11,146 nt of DNA, taken from the NCBI GenBank assembly GCA_009602725.1, contig WELB01000023.1, positions 454,593 to 465,738 of the forward strand, in the 5' to 3' direction. Made by a program: the position numbers and the translations under genes. Within the stretch, counting starts at the first letter, position 1, and the number at the start of each line of letters is the position of its first letter. Source of the DNA: Spirogloea muscicola. Taxonomy: Eukaryota > Streptophyta > Zygnematophyceae > Spirogloeales > Spirogloeaceae. Shown here piece after piece: positions 6,420-11,146 of this stretch. The notes under the pieces are model-generated. The model ran no database searches, was not told the origin of the DNA, and worked only from the letters and a program-made list of their open reading frames with translations.

Positions 6420-9400
6420 TTAGCCGCCTGCGGAGAAGCGCTGCCGGGCGCCGTTGGCCACCTTGCGGAGCGCATCCGAGGCATGTGCCGCTGCGTCGCC
6501 CACCGCCGCCCGCGGGCGTTGCGCTAGCTCCCCAACATGCGCCCCCGCTTCCCTCGCCTTGCCAGCGACGCGCTTGACGCCACCGCCTGCCTGCCGCAGT
6601 GCCTCCCGCGAGGTGACCACGACTGAGCGCCAGGCCCGCTCCAGCACCCCCAAGAGCCATGCTTGCAATCCCACAATCCTAGCCATCACGCCAGCATCCT
6701 CGCTGGTGGGGCTGCCATTTGCTGCGGCTGCTGGCCCCAGCAGCTTCACCTCCTCCAGCTCCGCTGCTGCAAGGTCGCCCACATCCACGCCGCGGGCCTC
6801 GAGCTTCCTCCGGGCCTCCTCAACCTTGCGCGCCAGCACGACGACCTTTGCTGCACCCTCATCTGCCCTGAGCCTGCACAGGAACTGAGGGCTTAGGCCG
6901 TTTCACCATGTTGCAACGAGGTCGATGCTGGAGCTTCTCCTGATTCAGCTATTGGACAGTGGACGGCCCCCATGCGAGTAAGAAGTGGTAGACGGGCACG
7001 CCGTTACCTGGCAGCCTCCAGCGACCTGGCCTCCGCCTCTGCGTTTGTCATTGCGCGAAGGGATGCCGCCCTCACAGCCTCTGCCTGGCCGAGTATCTCC
7101 TCCAGCCGCCGCCGCTCCTCCTCCAGCTCGCCTTCCCTGCTTGCTGCCGCTGCAAGCTTCTGCTCTGCCTCCTGCCGGGTCCTGCCCAGCCGGCCCTTCT
7201 CATCGGCCACCGCCTCACGTTCCCTTGCCACAGCCTCCCTCTCCCTGTCAAGCTCCACCTGCAGTCCACAAATGCGGTTATTCATGGGGTCAACATGGGG
7301 CTCTTCTATTGGTACTCACCACATGCCAACTGATGGCTGGTGTCCTTGATGTCGTGCGGGCCTTGCCGACGGACATGGCATGTCAGACATGAACCTGGTT
7401 GCGCTGGAGCTCGTGTTTTGCAGCCTCTGCAGCCCGCTCGGCCTCCTCCCTCCTGCGCTTCTCCTCCTCCAGGAGCGGGGCCTGCTCCGCCGCCAACTTT
7501 TGCTCGTACTCCTTTTCAGCTGCCTCGGCTTCCTCCACCGCCTCCTCCGCCATCCTCTCTGCCTGGATGCGGATGAGCTCCTCCATGACGACATCGGCAG
7601 CGTTGCCCAATGAGATCGCCAGCGCCGCCTGGGCCTTGGTCACGGCCTTTTGTGGGTCCAGGCGCCGTGTCAATCCTAATGAGCAGCACAAAGTGGTCAG
7701 TTTAAAATGACCATAAAGGACAATCAACAGTTAAAGGAACTACACATGAGGTTCTGCTATTGCAGACTGAGATGTGGTGCAAATGCTCTTTGCTGCTCTC
7801 TCATGGTGGTCCCTCCAAGCTGATGAGTATGAGCCAACAACTGCGAGCCGGCAACACATTAGTTGTCTGACGGAGCGAGCCATGCTGACTCCCGAGGGTC
7901 AACAGCTGACCAAAAGCAGATGCGATGATGCTGTTCTCGCCACTCGCCAAGTCGAGCTCAACGGCTGGGAGGGCGTCGTAGTCGATGTTGTCCACGTCCA
8001 CAAATGGACTGAGCTCCTTTACCCTCTGAGAATTGCACCGCAGGCAGGCTTGCTCTTAGAGCTCAGCAATTGATCGACATAGGTAGCTAAGCAACGAGCT
8101 GGCAGGTAGCATGCAGCACATCATGCTGTTGTGGGTCGTGCACCAGCAAGAAAGCAGCACAAAGCGAGTACCGCGCCTACCTCCTTGTTTGGATCCGGCA
8201 GGCGAGGGTTCTCGAGCGCAACCTTCCAGGTTACAAGCTCCTGCCTAGTCACCGGGCTGCACCAGCACAGGCAGGACCAGAGTAACCAGCAGGGCGAGCC
8301 TGGCATCCTCTCATGACTCCGCAGCCCGAAGGCCTGCTGCTACGGGCGAGGTAAATGCTGGTCAAATATATGACACGTGCGTGACTAAATGAAACGCTGA
8401 AATTTTGTGGCGTATATCTAGGCAGTCAGATGAAGCGGAGTGGCTGCAATACGCACCTATCCGGCCGGAAGCGAGAGCTGCCTCCGCTGCAGCCCATCTT
8501 GGTACTGTCTCGGTTGCAGCCAAGGTCCGCATGGAGCAGGCGGCTAGGAATGAGCCCAGCCTCTGCCAGGCCTGCCGCCCCTCGCCGCCACAATAGGCCC
8601 AAGCTGCCATTGATGCTGGAATGTGTGACGAGGATGCAAGAAGTATTTGACTGCAGCAGCCCAAGAAGGTCTTTTCGCCAAGCATGGTTGCAGTGCCATC
8701 AACACCCAATCGCTCCTGTACCTTGAATGCATGCAAAGTCGGGATCCTCAGGGCTGATGTCCTCAAACGCCTGCTCCGTCAGGTGCTCGACATACATGGC
8801 AGGGTGCACCTTGTGGGCTGCACTCCTGTAGCAAAGTCAATTGCAAGTCGGCAGTGATCTACAGCATGAGCCCCTCAATCCCATCTAGGGACTCTGTGAT
8901 TACACGCTACAGTTGTTGTCCAGGAAACTGTTGGATGAAATGGCAGGTTGTGATATTAGAGTGACATGCTTTACCACTATCTACACCTTCAATTACAGCA
9001 GATGCTCGGCACTGCGATCAGCATCGTCCCAGCCTGCCCAAAGCAGCCAATCCCAGCAACACTGCATGTGCTGCAGCCCTCAGCTGATCCAAGTGATGGC
9101 AGTGTTCCGCAGTTGCCAAGGCTGTCATCCAGTGGGGTGCTGACCAGCCCTGCTCCATGAGTGCGCCTACCGGCTGCACTCAACTAGTTGCTGATAGCGT
9201 ACCTGCTGAGGACTCCACTGGCGGACACGAGCCAGCGCGCGTACTCCCGTCGCGTGCAGATGCCAGCAGGCGACATGTCTCCCTCAATCACCTGCACAGC
9301 GAATCAGCTGAGCTTGAGAGGATAAACAGGTGACCATCACAGCGTTTGTGGCATTTGACGAAGCATGTGAGTCTATCATCAGGCTGACTTGCCAAGATGA

Positions 9401-11146
9401 AGGCGTCGACAAGCCACAGCAACAACATCACTGCCATGACTGGCAGTTAAGGCCTTGGCTCTGGCCCTTGCCGTGGCCCCTGGATCACAGGTTTGGCAAC
9501 TGAATGGAGCGCTAACATCAAGCAGCAATTGTGATACCCTACGCCGTGAAGCACAGCCATGGTGCTTGCCAAGATCACGAGTGGAGGGGGGTGACAGGCA
9601 GGTGCCTGCCTTCAGCACTTGAAGCGCTTCGAAAGCCTGGCTCTGAACGGCATCAAGAGCCGCTGGGACGAGGACTCGGCCAGGCCGGCGGTCCTCGGCC
9701 GCTGCAGACGGGGCCTTGGTGGTTGGGGGCCCTGCTCGTGCGTCCTGCGCCAGCCACGGCAACACGGCACCAGCCTTCCCAGTGTCGGCCGGATCCTCTG
9801 AGTCCGGGCTGATGGCCTTGGCCCACGGCAGGAGGATGTCGAACGACAGGTCCTGGCTCCCAAGCGGACCATCATCCGCCGCCTCGGCAGTCCTGGCTGC
9901 CACGTTGCCACCAGATGCGGTCGCTGCTGAGTCCGAGTTGTCTCCTTCAACGTTGCCCCTCGGCCCCGCTGTGTTGCTGCCAGCACTGCGCCGGCGTCGC
10001 GCTCGGATTCTATCGAGCAGCCCCTTGCGGCCTTCGTTCGAAGTATCGGCCGACGGCAGCTCCTCATCCGCTGCCGGGACCAGCACTCCAGCGGAGCCGC
10101 CCGCGTCCGACCTGACTGCCGCTGCTTGATTGCGTCCGCTTTCGTCATCGGCAGTGGCGCTGGTCGACAACACGCCCTCGGCAGTCTGAGTGCCGTGGTC
10201 GATGGCCTCAACGTCAGCCTGGGCATCTGGCACCACGTCCTTGTCGACGCTAGCAGTGGCATCTCCTGCCGGGGGCACCGCCGGAGCCGGCAGATTCTGC
10301 TCGTGCTGCACGAGCGAGATGGGCGCTGCAGGCTGGCCCGAGCCTGCGCAGCAGGAAGGCACGCCCTGGCACTGTAAGCTTGGACGCATGCTGCTGCCAT
10401 TGCGCCTGGGCTATCGACAGCCAGCTCCTTACTGAGGTCACTGCAACTCAGCTGCAGCAGAAAGACGCTTTCAAAAGTCAAGCTACAATATGCTCCCGCA
10501 CGTCAGCATGGAGTTCAAGCTGAGGCATGCTCCCGGATGTCGTGCTGCCATTCCTGGCAGTACTCCAAGTGGCGCAAGTGAGGCGATATTCCCTTGAGGT
10601 CGGAGGCACGGCCCACTTCAGCGGCAGCACGAAGCAGTACCTCGGTGGAAGGCCGACGACGCAAAGGCGGCGACGCCAAGGGCCACCAGGAGGCCGGCGA
10701 CCGTCTCTGGAAGGCCTGCAGGCCATGAAGGCGGGCATGAGCCACATTGGCAGAAATGCGCAGCATGGCACAAGCAATGCACCGTGCTGAGGATTGCGAG
10801 ATGGCCACTGGCGGCTCATGCAGCGGCTCCACTGCTCGCAGCCAGCGCCACTGCAGCATCAGCCAGACGAACGCGGCAGCGGCGGCGGCGGCGGCGGCGG
10901 CGACGGCGGCCGCGGAGAGCACTCCAAGGAGGGCCATACCGGCGACGATGAACCAGTCGGTCTTGCGCTTGTCGAGATCCACGCCCGCTGACCAGCCGCC
11001 GTAGGAATCCTGACGGTCTGCCGCGTCGTCCTTGGCCCATGTCCGAGCGCCGCCGCCGCCGCCGACGCCACCACCGCCCGCGGCGGGGCTCCTGGCCGCA
11101 TCCGCCGCCTCCGTCGCCGCCGCCGCAGCCGCCTCCGGCCTCCCAC
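6420..11146 (-). CDS. SLH-domain membrane/coiled-coil protein, plant-type, 5' end outside the window
   Basis: It matches the plant and algal SLH-domain family (Arabidopsis AT5G23890/AT5G52410 type, annotated as plastid proteins; recognised from memory). Phase-consistent exons, 5' to 3': about 10380-9610, 9291-9203, 8825-8722, 8571-8457, 8256-8181, 8025-7911, 7675-7395, 7258-7008, 6873-6420 (TAA). A further exon from the edge (11146) to somewhere between about 10780 and 10515 encodes DSYGGWSAGVDLDKRK and a membrane segment; its 3' end is unresolved. Three SLH-like motifs follow the linker: LVPAALDAVQSQAFEALQVL with CTRREYARWLVSAS; AFEDISPEDPDF with GLAEAGLIPSRL and PVTRQELVTWKVAL; FVDVDNIDYDALPA with AVTKAQAALAISL. 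Then comes a Glu/Lys/Arg/Ala coiled coil of about 190 residues, a short hydrophobic stretch (IVGLQAWLLGVL) and an Ala-rich amphipathic C-terminus. SLH modules in bacteria bind cell-wall polymers; the role in algae is unknown to me. Confidence 0.88.
9292..9609 (-). other. GC-AG intron in the SLH gene
   Basis: The exon ending at 9610 reads LQVLK (AAG), followed by GCAGGC. The next exon starts at 9291 after GTGCAG with VIEGDMSPAG. Joining at AAG|GC...CAG|GTG keeps phase 0 and gives LQVLKVIE, which fits the plant family sequence as I recall it. No GT near the junction restores both frame and family sequence. GC-AG is a known minor class of U2-type intron. The intron is 318 bases. Confidence 0.75.
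9610..10380 (-). other. Low-complexity acidic linker exon of the SLH protein
   Basis: This open frame encodes about 255 residues rich in Ala, Asp, Glu, Ser and Pro, with one basic patch (LLDRIRARRRR). It ends in the first SLH-like motif (VLVPAALDAVQSQAF). Its 5' splice acceptor is uncertain: candidates on the minus strand are TTACAG near 10375, TGCGCAG near 10347 and CCTGCAG near 10331. Linkers of this kind between membrane segment and SLH motifs are poorly conserved. Confidence 0.7.
10854..10957 (-). other. Predicted transmembrane segment with GCC-repeat poly-Ala core
   Basis: Following the charged DLDKRKTDW, the minus strand encodes FIVAGMALLGVLSAAAV, a run of ten Ala and FVWLMLQW: about 33 hydrophobic residues. 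Seven consecutive GCC codons make up most of the run, so the membrane segment overlaps a trinucleotide repeat that could vary in length. It is the only strong hydrophobic segment in the frame of the visible N-terminal exon. Confidence 0.7.

Noticed and set aside
9612-10481. 289-residue minus-strand frame overlapping the linker exon
   Set aside because: Only the frame ending at 9610 continues in phase into the SLH exons with family sequence. This one is an Arg/Ser-rich shadow, though its first part (10481-10380) could be an extra exon.
10640-10720. Second hydrophobic stretch (ETVAGLLVALGVAAF) in another minus frame
   Set aside because: It looks membrane-like, but I found no donor/acceptor pair joining it in frame to the exon at 10980-10850. 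GC-rich frames often give Ala/Leu/Val runs.

Overview
The window looks like nuclear DNA of a green alga (chlorophyte). It is GC-rich, carries CGG/GCC triplet runs and has short GT-AG introns. Its two recognisable genes belong to plant-type families: a Tubby-like protein, and an S-layer-homology (SLH) domain protein of the kind found in plants and green algae. A candidate TGTAA polyadenylation signal, the form green algae favour, fits this. I cannot name the species. No bacterial operon, phage, CRISPR array, tRNA or rRNA is visible. Layout: positions 1-420 are very GC-rich. They hold a (CCG)n/(CGG)n palindrome and an Ala/Pro-rich open stretch on the minus strand that may be the start of a leftward gene. 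Positions 420-2800 hold no gene I recognise. They contain fragments of one repeat family in both orientations, including a clear foldback structure (arms 2101-2208 and 2494-2604). Positions 2800-4120 are GC-rich upstream sequence of the Tubby-like gene, with G and C runs, two perfect-arm hairpins and a (CGG)12 tract. The Tubby C-terminal domain is encoded on the plus strand by two exons (about 4121-4960 and 5152-5427). Its 5' end is unresolved and a single N lies at 4114 beside the splice site. Positions 5428-6419 separate two convergent genes and probably hold both 3' UTRs, with a hairpin at 5749-5805. From 6420 to beyond 11146, on the minus strand, lies a multi-exon gene for an SLH protein. 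From N to C terminus it has a membrane segment, a low-complexity linker, three SLH-like motifs, a coiled coil of about 190 residues and an Ala-rich amphipathic tail. Eight consecutive junctions in this gene were checked by hand and all keep the reading phase; one is a GC-AG intron. The two genes are convergent neighbours and nothing in the sequence says they act together. Tubby domains typically bind membrane phosphoinositides, and the plant relatives of the SLH protein are annotated as plastid proteins. I see no evidence of a new multi-gene system. The items most worth a second look are the foldback repeat family, the SLH protein architecture, the insert inside the Tubby domain and the unresolved Tubby 5' end.
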